A DNA stretch of 5,273 nt from contig JAJZIE010000185.1 of assembly GCA_021810725.1 (NCBI GenBank), positions 1 through 5,273 of the forward strand, read 5' to 3'. A program made the translations under genes and the position numbers. Every line of letters begins with the position of its first letter. Position 1 is the first letter of the stretch. This document shows, piece by piece, positions 1 through 4,220 of this stretch. The notes under the pieces are model-generated. The model ran no database searches, was not told where the DNA came from, and saw nothing but the letters and a program-made list of their open reading frames with translations. This DNA comes from Bacillota bacterium (GTDB lineage Bacteria > Bacillota > Sulfobacillia > JAJZYS01 > JAJYTV01).

Positions 1-189
1 TCGCAGTTCGCGCAGATAGCCGCCCATCGCTCCGGTATCGAGCAGGTCGATCGCCTGGAGCCCAGGATGGCGGCGACGGGCGCAGGTGCCATGGACCTGC
101 GCTCCTTCATGCGCGAGACGTTTGTACACGTGCGCACCGAGAAAACCGCTTGCACCGATGACCAAGTTGCTCTTGTTCTCCGACTCCAT
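1..189 (-). CDS. NAD(P)-dependent extended SDR, RmlD/epimerase-like, N-terminal part
   Basis: Read on the minus strand from ATG at 189-187, this gives 63 residues and runs off the left edge of the window. Residues 9-18 (LVIGASGFLG) form the first beta strand and the GxxGxxG nucleotide-binding loop (G12, G15, G18) of an extended short-chain dehydrogenase. A helix (about 19-29) and a second strand (about 30-36, AQVHGTC) follow, as in a Rossmann fold. The segment around 45-52 (QAIDLLDT) resembles the conserved D-hydrophobic stretch of dTDP-4-dehydrorhamnose reductase and NAD-dependent epimerase relatives. These proteins act on nucleotide sugars or similar substrates, but the substrate cannot be judged because the YxxxK catalytic motif lies outside the window. 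No strong ribosome binding site precedes the ATG. The gene is divergent from the exported protein at 695. The fold is secure; the subfamily is a guess. Confidence 0.85.
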   Translation of the reverse strand, partial: MESENKSNLVIGASGFLGAHVYKRLAHEGAQVHGTCARRRHPGLQAIDLLDTGAMGGYLRELR

Positions 190-253
190 GTCCAAAGCGT
201 AAGAAATGTAGCCGGCTCGGGGCAAGACGGAGAACGCTGCCCAAGTACCGAAC

Positions 254-280
254 GACCTCCCGACGGACCGTCAGGAGGTC
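254..280 (+). terminator. Strong hairpin with pyrimidine tract, terminator-like
   Basis: Seven outer pairs (GACCTCC/GGAGGTC), one C-A mismatch and four inner pairs (GACG/CGTC) close a 3-base loop. On the plus strand it is followed by TCTCTTTC at 281-288, a broken T tract, which makes it terminator-like in that direction. No plus-strand gene lies upstream in the window, so it may stop antisense transcription into the spacer, act as an attenuator in a long leader, or be part of the SDR gene's own leader on the minus strand. Confidence 0.4.
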
Positions 281-419
281 TCTCTTTCGACGAAGGCCGC
301 CAGCAGCGGTCACCCGACCGGCCGCTTGCCCCCCGGTACTGGAGGCGAAGGTGCCTGTGCGCGACACGCTCGCCATCGCGGACGGGAGCGAGCCTTCACC
401 GCCGACAGGCATCCCGCTG

Positions 420-436
420 TGACTGATTCCCAGTCA
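420..436. promoter_or_regulatory. Operator-like inverted repeat TGACTG-N5-CAGTCA
   Basis: Perfect 6-bp arms are separated by 5 bases (ATTCC), the geometry of a dimeric repressor site or a short hairpin. It sits mid-way in the divergent spacer. On the minus strand the right arm is part of TTGACT, a good -35-like hexamer, but no matching -10 lies 16-18 bases on. The regulator is unknown, and with this base composition chance occurrence is possible. Confidence 0.25.
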
Positions 437-480
437 AATGAGGTGTAGGCTGGAATCGCCGAACCTGGCGCGTGGGTAAA

Positions 481-497
481 CGTCGGCTGGACCGACG
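481..497. repeat. Inverted repeat CGTCGG-N5-CCGACG
   Basis: Perfect 6-bp arms flank a 5-base spacer (CTGGA), about 200 bases upstream of the exported-protein start. It could be an RNA hairpin in a long leader or a protein-binding site. It shares arm length and spacing, but not sequence, with the repeat at 420-436. Confidence 0.25.
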
Positions 498-694
498 ACC
501 GCGACGCGAGAGAAACGCCGGTTTGCCGGACGGTGCGCCCCGGGGTGACGGTCCACGCGGGACCGGCTGGGGCTTTTCCGCGGTCAGTCCCGATTGCGGG
601 CAGATCCGGGCAGTCCAGACGAACCAGGTTCGCCAGCGTGCGCCTTTGGGTACGGTCCGATGCTCGCCAGGAGGTCGTGTGTGGAGGTGGTCGG

Positions 695-1507
695 GTGACG
701 ATGCGAGGGTCGCTGTCCGTCGTCCTGGCTTCCGCGGCGCTCATGGCCTTGGCGGCATGGGCTGGTGGATTCGAAGGCCCCGGGACGGCCACCGTCCAAC
801 GGGCCTTGGCTCCCACCCGCGCCCTGCAGCTTCCGATGGCGCCGCCACCCGCAGCGGTACCCAGCGTACCCGCCGTCGAGCCCGACGAACGGGTCGGGAG
901 CAGTTATCTTCATGTCCGCGTCTGGACCTATCGCGACCCGATGGGCAATGCGTCGGTGTTCGCCTACTACACGGCCAAATTCGCCGCACTCGGCTACGTG
1001 ACCAGCGGGATCGGCTGTGGTGGCGATCGCACAGGAACCACATCGTGCGATGAATCCTACGCGCGTGGTCGCGACACCGCTGTCCTGACCGTGTTGCCCG
1101 CTGTGCGGGGAGTGAGCCGGTATTCGCTGGCGCTTGACCGTATCGAGCTGCCGCCGAGGCCAGCGTCGAGCTTGCTTCCCGCGGATGTCACGGTGCTGCA
1201 GGTCGCGGTGCGCTACGGCGCCAACGGCATCTGGCATCGCCGCATCATCCGATCCCCGAAGGGGATCGCGCGGATGCGGCAGATCGTGAACAGCCTGGAC
1301 GTCTTCGATCCTGGCGGCCACATCGGATGCGTCGCGGTCGAGCGGACCGCGATCCTGCTCTTTGCCGCAGGGCTTCGCCCGTACGAGTACACCGAGGACG
1401 CCGGTTGCCTTTCGGTCACCGCTCCAGGCGGACTCGTGCTTGCGGACACGGCCACATTGGCGCTTTGGTTCGCCGCCGAAAAGGATGTCGGGATGGCGGA
1501 GCGGTGA
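695..1507 (+). CDS. Exported two-domain protein of unknown function, four cysteines
   Basis: The start chosen is GTG at 695, because GGAGG at 683-687 lies 7 bases before it. ATG at 701 is the in-frame alternative at 13 bases, and the longer frame from 533 has no such site. The 270-residue product opens with a short basic N-terminus and a hydrophobic stretch (7-21) ending in AWA-G, a signal peptidase I-type site near residue 23. No lipobox cysteine is present. A Pro/Ala-rich linker (about 38-62) follows. Domain 1 (about 68-155) has YLHVRVWTY, YYTAKFAALGY and C108/C118. Domain 2 (about 160-262) has the pattern RSPKGIARMRQIVNSL, then GC212 and GC238. Similar layouts occur in uncharacterised extracytoplasmic proteins of Gram-positive bacteria, as far as I recall. 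The paired cysteines could form one disulfide per domain. Function is unknown. It is divergent from the SDR gene and 86 bases upstream of the 44-residue membrane protein. Confidence 0.8.
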   Translation: MTMRGSLSVVLASAALMALAAWAGGFEGPGTATVQRALAPTRALQLPMAPPPAAVPSVPAVEPDERVGSSYLHVRVWTYRDPMGNASVFAYYTAKFAALGYVTSGIGCGGDRTGTTSCDESYARGRDTAVLTVLPAVRGVSRYSLALDRIELPPRPASSLLPADVTVLQVAVRYGANGIWHRRIIRSPKGIARMRQIVNSLDVFDPGGHIGCVAVERTAILLFAAGLRPYEYTEDAGCLSVTAPGGLVLADTATLALWFAAEKDVGMAER

Positions 1508-1516
1508 TTCCTGCTC

Positions 1517-1566
1517 CGCAGGCTCAGGGCCTGTGATCCGCGCCGCGATCTCCGTGGGGAGCCGCG
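1517..1566 (+). other. Two tandem hairpins between genes
   Basis: Hairpin one is 1517-1535 (CGCAGGC/GCCTGTG, one G-T pair, loop TCAGG). Hairpin two is 1544-1566 (CGCG and CTCC pairing with GGAG and CGCG around a small internal loop, loop GTGG). They lie between the exported-protein stop and the small membrane-protein ribosome binding site. Neither has a T tract, so they may be weak terminators, mRNA-stabilising structures or chance pairing in G+C-rich DNA. Confidence 0.3.
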
Positions 1567-1593
1567 ACATTGGCTGGCTTGAGGGGGAGTGCG

Positions 1594-1728
1594 ATGCGAA
1601 GGCAAGCGAGGAAGCTGCGAATCATCTCGCGGGATGGGACGCCGGCCCATCCCCGGCGGAGCCGCATCATCTTGGCGCTATGTCTGCTGGCGATGCTGCT
1701 CATGCTCGTTTGGCCGTTTCTCCGCTGA
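1594..1728 (+). CDS. 44-residue single-span membrane protein
   Basis: ATG at 1594 is preceded by GAGGGGGAG at 1581-1589, a strong Shine-Dalgarno sequence at good spacing, and the frame closes with TGA at 1726-1728. The N-terminal half is strongly basic (MRRQARKLRI, then HPRRSR at 19-24). Residues 25-43 form one uninterrupted hydrophobic segment (IILALCLLAMLLMLVWPFL), and the protein ends with Arg. This predicts one transmembrane helix with the basic half in the cytoplasm by the positive-inside rule. Third codon positions are about four-fifths G or C, like the neighbouring genes. It is too short for many gene-finding cut-offs and overlaps longer chance frames. I do not recognise a family. It lies 86 bases after the exported protein and about 190 bases before the DUF378 gene, itself a small membrane protein. 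Confidence 0.65.
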   Translation: MRRQARKLRIISRDGTPAHPRRSRIILALCLLAMLLMLVWPFLR

Positions 1729-1917
1729 GATGTCGCTGCTCCGACAGCTCGTGGCCGGGTGACGCCCCCAGGTCTTCGCCCTTCGCCCGCCAGAATGTCT
1801 GCCGCGTTTACATTCATCGCCGGGGACGCAGGCATGCCCAGTGGAATACGCGCCGAGGACGCCGGACAGGATATGTTCCGCTCCGTCGGTCGAACGAAAG
1901 CTTGGGGGGATCACGCG

Positions 1918-2130
1918 TTGCGATGGGGAACTGTCGGTTGGGTGGCCTGGGTGCTCGTCATCATCGGCGCGCTAAACTGGGGTCTGGTGGGGTTCTTTCG
2001 CTATGACCTGGTGGCATCGGCGTTCGGCGGAACGTACACGGCCTTGAGTCGGATTATCTTTGCGCTGGTGGGCGTTGCGGGACTGTGGCAGATCTTCACG
2101 GTCCCGACGCAGACGCGCGCACGCTCCTGA
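1918..2130 (+). CDS. DUF378 family small membrane protein
   Basis: The sequence VIIGALNWGLVGFFRYDLVA and, after a short loop, TALSRIIFALVGVAGLWQIF is the signature of DUF378 proteins: two transmembrane segments (about residues 5-27 and 44-62) and a conserved ALNWGLVG motif. The family has no established function. The start is uncertain. TTG at 1918 gives 70 residues, the usual family length, and GGGGGGA at 1904-1910 lies 7 bases upstream, so I chose it. In-frame ATG codons at 1873 (85 residues) and 1834 (98 residues, behind GGGGAC) are alternatives; the extra residues they add are polar and outside the conserved domain. The gene ends 14 bases before the strong hairpin at 2145-2183, which probably terminates its transcript. 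The sequence between 1729 and 1917 shows no other gene. Confidence 0.85.
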   Translation: MRWGTVGWVAWVLVIIGALNWGLVGFFRYDLVASAFGGTYTALSRIIFALVGVAGLWQIFTVPTQTRARS

Positions 2131-2144
2131 GATAACGCACAGCA

Positions 2145-2183
2145 GGGGGCCTGCCGCTCCGAGTCTCTCGGCGGCAGGTCCTC
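2145..2183 (+). terminator. Long stable hairpin after the DUF378 gene
   Basis: The outer stem pairs 2145-2156 with 2172-2183 (core CCTGCCG/CGGCAGG, extended by G-C and two G-T pairs). After a 2-base bulge, CCGAG/CTCGG closes a TCT loop. It begins 14 bases after the TGA at 2128-2130. There is no T run behind it, so it resembles an intrinsic terminator lacking the U tract, or a 3'-end protecting hairpin. It also faces the decayed TnpB frame arriving from the other strand. Confidence 0.55.
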
Positions 2184-2195
2184 CGCATGTCTTCG

Positions 2196-2212
2196 TCTAT
2201 GCGCGTCATAGA
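2196..2212 (-). repeat. Right-end-like hairpin of a decayed IS200/IS605 element
   Basis: TCTATG and CATAGA form a perfect 6-bp stem with a 5-base loop, 15 bases beyond the recognisable TnpB coding tail in its reading direction. Elements of the IS200/IS605 family carry a subterminal imperfect hairpin at each end that the TnpA transposase recognises, and the right-end one lies just after tnpB. The position fits; the family-specific cleavage sequence beyond it could not be identified. Confidence 0.45.
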
Positions 2213-2227
2213 GGTGTTGCGAGGATT

Positions 2228-2404
2228 GCCATAAGCCGGGGTGCCGACTTCCCGCTTCGACGGGACCGGTTTCACAGCAGCGGGATGCCTGCTGCCAGAG
2301 CATTCCCCTCCGCAGGCAGACGCCGTGGAACTCACGGCGTATCGGGCCAGATTGATGGCTGCGTTCAGGTCACGACCGTGCATGGTTTGGCAGGCCGGAC
2401 GGCA
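2228..2404 (-). pseudogene. tnpB: TnpB (IS200/IS605 OrfB) C-terminal remnant
   Basis: On the minus strand, the frame beginning CRPACQTMHGRDLNAAINL matches the end of the TnpB zinc ribbon and the final RuvC motif (the Asp of RDxNAAxN). It continues with ARYAVSSTASACGGE and AAVKPVPSKREVGTP, the usual TnpB tail. TnpB is an RNA-guided DNA nuclease of about 370-400 residues; only some 59 are recognisable here. The first zinc-knuckle Cys pair and all upstream RuvC motifs are missing. The remaining ribbon reads Cys-x3-Cys instead of Cys-x2-Cys. The frame runs on past the usual end, through the right-end hairpin and into the DUF378 terminator. No TnpA gene is present. The remnant is inactive as a nuclease. 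Its 3' DNA still forms hairpins, including ACGCCGTG/CACGGCGT at 2320-2340. It lies convergent to the DUF378 gene and divergent from the reductase. Confidence 0.85.
2320..2340 (-). other. Perfect 8-bp hairpin inside the tnpB remnant
   Basis: ACGCCGTG and CACGGCGT enclose a 5-base loop, in the codons for the AVSST stretch of the TnpB tail. In active elements the guide (omega/re) RNA derives from the 3' end of tnpB plus the right end, so a stem here is a candidate part of that scaffold. Further possible stems lie at 2250-2265 (TCCCG/CGGGA), 2275-2294 (CAGCAG/CTGCTG) and 2286-2318 (TGCCTGC/GCAGGCA); the last two are mutually exclusive. Confidence 0.4.
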
Positions 2405-2475
2405 TGCATGCGCACCAGGGCCGGCTGCGTTGCGACGTGGGCGCGCGGACGAGGACAGGAACCAAGAGGCGCATG

Positions 2476-2491
2476 GACGTAATCTAACGTC
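2476..2491 (+). promoter_or_regulatory. Operator-like repeat GACGT-N6-ACGTC upstream of the reductase
   Basis: Perfect 5-bp arms surround AATCTA, and the centre includes TAATCT (2480-2485), a weak -10-like hexamer, so a repressor bound here would cover the promoter. It lies 52 bases before ATG 2544. MDR reductase genes are often controlled by TetR- or MarR-type regulators binding such sites, but no regulator gene is visible and no matching -35 is present. Confidence 0.3.
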
Positions 2492-2530
2492 GGTCCGGGT
2501 AGCACCTAGCAGGGCGCCGTGGGGGACCGA
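2490..2530 (+). other. Leader hairpin just before the reductase ribosome binding site
   Basis: TCGGTCC (2490-2496) pairs perfectly with GGACCGA (2524-2530) around 27 bases that include the palindrome GGCGCC. The stem ends 3 bases before GGAGGG at 2534, so folding could affect ribosome access or transcript stability. It overlaps the last two bases of the inverted repeat at 2476-2491. Confidence 0.3.
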
Positions 2531-2543
2531 AACGGAGGGCCGG

Positions 2544-3599
2544 ATGGAGGAAGGCATGAAGGAGACCATGAAGGCAGTCCTGCTCACTGGCTACGGCGGG
2601 CTGAACCGTCTCGTCTACCGAGAGGACGTGCCCGTACCTGTGCCGCAACGCGGCGAGGTGCTCATCCGGGTCGGCGCGGCCGGAATCAACAACACGGACG
2701 TGTGGACGAGGGAAGGGGCCTACGGCAGCACGGAGGGACCGTCGCCTCTATCCGGATGGCTCCAGGGCGAGGCGTTCAGCTTTCCCCGGATTCAGGGCGG
2801 CGACATCGCGGGGTGCATCGTCGATGTCGGACCCGGCGTGGACAACCGCCGGGTCGGCCAACGGGTGCTCGTCGACCCGACGATCCACATCGGCGACGGT
2901 GAGGAAATCGCGGGAGTCCTCGGCAGCGAGCGCGACGGCGGATACGCGGAGTACGTCGCGGTTCCGTCCGAGAACGCCCATGCGATCGAAACGACCCTGA
3001 GCGACGCGGAACTTGCGACGTTCCCGATCGCCTACCAAACCGCCGAGCGGATGCTCAAGCGGGTTCGTCTGATCGGCGGTGAGTCGATCTTGATCACCGG
3101 GGCGTCCGGTGGCGCGGGTTCGGCTCTGGTGCAACTGGCTGCACTGCGGCAGGCACGTGTGATCGCCCTTACCAGCGCTGCCCACATGGAAGAAGTTCGA
3201 GACCTAGGTGCGGACATCGTGCTCGATCGCGGCGATACGCATTGGCCGGAGTGGCTGCGCGGGCAAGTCGGGGCTCTCGACGCGGTGGCCGATGTGACAG
3301 GCGGTGCCGCGTTTCGCAGCCTGCTCGACATGCTGCGGCCGGGAGGCCGCCTTGTGACAGCCGGTGCCATCGCAGGGCCGATCGTCGATCTGGACTTGCG
3401 CAGGGTCTACCTGCAGCGCTTGCAGATCATCGGATCCACGATGGGCACGCGAAGCGACTTTTTGGACCTCGTGGAGCACATTGAACGCGGGCGCATCCGG
3501 CCGCTTCTCGCGGACACCTTTCCGCTGCGGGACGTAACGCGTGCCCAGGAGGTCTTTGCCTCGAGAAAGTTCTTCGGCAAGCTGTCGCTCATCCCGTGA
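2544..3599 (+). CDS. Zinc-independent MDR-family NAD(P)-dependent oxidoreductase
   Basis: The 351-residue product is a medium-chain dehydrogenase/reductase resembling quinone oxidoreductases, closest by my reading to the MDR9-like alcohol dehydrogenase group. The N-terminal catalytic domain (about 9-140) holds MKAVLLTGYGG, GEVLIRVGAAGINNTD and RIQGGDIAG. The Rossmann domain (about 175-310) has the binding loop GASGGAG at 186-192, then LGADIVLDR and LRPGGRLVTAGAIAG. The C-terminus RPLLADTFPLRDVTRAQEVF is typical. Catalytic-zinc Cys is replaced by Asn in INNTDVW, and the four-Cys structural-zinc lobe is absent, so it should not bind zinc. It probably reduces a quinone, enone or carbonyl with NAD(P)H in the cytoplasm; the substrate is unknown. 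Three in-frame ATGs (2544, 2556, 2568) each have a Shine-Dalgarno-like sequence. I took the first (GGAGGG at 2534-2539); family alignment favours MKAV at 2568. Confidence 0.93.
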   Translation: MEEGMKETMKAVLLTGYGGLNRLVYREDVPVPVPQRGEVLIRVGAAGINNTDVWTREGAYGSTEGPSPLSGWLQGEAFSFPRIQGGDIAGCIVDVGPGVDNRRVGQRVLVDPTIHIGDGEEIAGVLGSERDGGYAEYVAVPSENAHAIETTLSDAELATFPIAYQTAERMLKRVRLIGGESILITGASGGAGSALVQLAALRQARVIALTSAAHMEEVRDLGADIVLDRGDTHWPEWLRGQVGALDAVADVTGGAAFRSLLDMLRPGGRLVTAGAIAGPIVDLDLRRVYLQRLQIIGSTMGTRSDFLDLVEHIERGRIRPLLADTFPLRDVTRAQEVFASRKFFGKLSLIP

Positions 3600-3621
3600 G
3601 TGGGTTGGCGAGGCGGTGGCC

Positions 3622-4041
3622 GTGGCCGAGCGCCTGCGCGGCACCGTTCACGGATGTCCTTGCGACGCAAGCCTTTGCATGCGGCCGAGGTGGCGCCACG
3701 CCGAAAGGGGCGCCGTCCTGCGGCAGTTGCGCTACGTGCCGGTCATCCGGCCGCTGCCCAAGATCCCGGAGGCCCTGTGCGCCCACGGCTTTCCTGGCGA
3801 TGACGACGTCGTGCTCGTCGGCCGCTACGGGAAGCCGCTCGCGCCGACGGCCCGCTTCGAGGCTCTCGCGGCCCAGCGTTCCGCAAGGCGCGAACTGGCA
3901 AGGTCGCTGCACGGCAGGCTGACGGAGCGACCGGGGCAACAAGAAGGTCCTAGAACGCGGTGGCGGGGCCGGAGTGGTGAACTCCTTGAGGCGACCATAA
4001 CGTCTTTCCTGCTCTGCGTGCGGCAAGGATGGCTGCTTTAG
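3622..4041 (+). CDS. Uncertain 139-residue open frame, unrecognised, possibly decayed
   Basis: From GTG 3622 (GGCGAGG at 3607-3613 lies 8 bases before it) to TAG 4039-4041. It starts 22 bases after the reductase stop, close enough for co-transcription. I do not recognise a family. The middle, about residues 30-100, looks like true protein: RQLRYVPVIRPLPKIPEA, then HGFPGDDDVVLVGRYGKPL and FEALAAQRSARRELARSL. Third positions there are overwhelmingly G or C. After about 3930 this bias falls and the tail (GQQEGPRTRWRGRSGE onward) looks random, which suggests a frameshift or truncation. The cysteine-rich N-terminal part is equally doubtful, and ATG 3679 is an alternative start without a ribosome binding site. 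No membrane segment or signal peptide is seen. The stop lies inside the 4009-4049 hairpin. It could be a small real gene, a gene fragment or a chance frame. Confidence 0.35.
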   Translation: MAERLRGTVHGCPCDASLCMRPRWRHAERGAVLRQLRYVPVIRPLPKIPEALCAHGFPGDDDVVLVGRYGKPLAPTARFEALAAQRSARRELARSLHGRLTERPGQQEGPRTRWRGRSGELLEATITSFLLCVRQGWLL

Positions 4042-4049
4042 CAGAGCGG
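4009..4049 (+). other. Hairpin with alternative fold at the end of the uncertain frame
   Basis: CTGCTCTGC (4009-4017) pairs with GCAGAGCGG (4041-4049), one G-T pair, and an inner GCGGC/GCTGC stem may stack inside. The right arm can instead join a local hairpin, CTGC-TTTA-GCAG at 4033-4044. The two folds exclude each other. No T run follows, so an intrinsic terminator is not supported. Confidence 0.3.
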
Positions 4050-4153
4050 TGGAGAGGGCGGTCGAAGCGGCGCTTGCGGCGTGGGGAGTCTGTCAGAACA
4101 GGAAAAGCGTCGCTGCCTCCTACTGGCGACAGGTGCGGGGCAGACGAGCGCGG

Positions 4154-4178
4154 CCAGAGAAGGTTTGAACCTCTTTGG
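4154..4178 (+). other. Leader hairpin 42 bases upstream of the aminopeptidase
   Basis: CCAGAG pairs with CTTTGG (one G-T pair) and, after one bulged A, AGGT pairs with ACCT across a TTGA loop: ten pairs in all. It sits between the uncertain frame and the aminopeptidase ribosome binding site. The spacer 4042-4220 holds no gene. With no U tract behind it, the hairpin is more likely a leader or stability element than a terminator. Confidence 0.35.
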
Positions 4179-4220
4179 ACGCGAAACGCAAAGTTCGGGT
4201 TGTGCATAGGGGGCCAAGGC

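Larger units (their letters stand above)
190..694. other. 505-base divergent spacer with inverted repeats, no convincing gene
   Basis: This stretch lies between the minus-strand SDR gene and the plus-strand exported-protein gene. Open frames cross it on both strands, but none has a ribosome binding site with a recognisable protein; their translations are Arg/Pro/Ser-rich, as expected from chance frames in G+C-rich DNA. What it does hold is a set of inverted repeats: 254-280 (11 bp), 307-320 (CGGTC/GACCG), 368-393 (GCTCGC/GCGAGC), 420-436 (TGACTG/CAGTCA) and 481-497 (CGTCGG/CCGACG). Both divergent promoters should lie here, but I see no clear -35/-10 pair for either gene. Confidence 0.6.

Noticed and set aside
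190..420. T-box or other known riboswitch leader upstream of the SDR gene
   Set aside because: I could not find the T-box AGGGTGGTACCGCG-type sequence or another riboswitch core on either strand.
420..460. Minus-strand promoter starting at TTGACT
   Set aside because: No -10-like hexamer is found 16-18 bases beyond it.
533..694. N-terminal extension of the exported protein from ATG 533
   Set aside because: It would put 54 Arg-rich residues before a clear signal peptide. GGAGG at 683-687 with GTG 695 explains the start better.
584..1570. 328-residue open frame on the minus strand
   Set aside because: It is antisense to the exported protein, has no recognisable domain, and the plus strand has a ribosome binding site, a signal peptide and patterned cysteines.
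1362..2006. 214-residue plus-strand frame spanning several small genes
   Set aside because: It runs out of frame through the exported protein, the 44-residue gene and the DUF378 gene, and has no ribosome binding site or domain.
2241..2543. N-terminal extension of the reductase from 2241
   Set aside because: The extension is antisense to the TnpB remnant and unlike any MDR N-terminus; ribosome binding sites sit at 2534 and beyond.
4154..4180. tRNA T-arm lookalike on the minus strand (AGAGG-TTCAAAC-CTTCT)
   Set aside because: No acceptor, D or anticodon arm of a tRNA fits around it, and a full tRNA would overlap the aminopeptidase start. It is better read as a hairpin.
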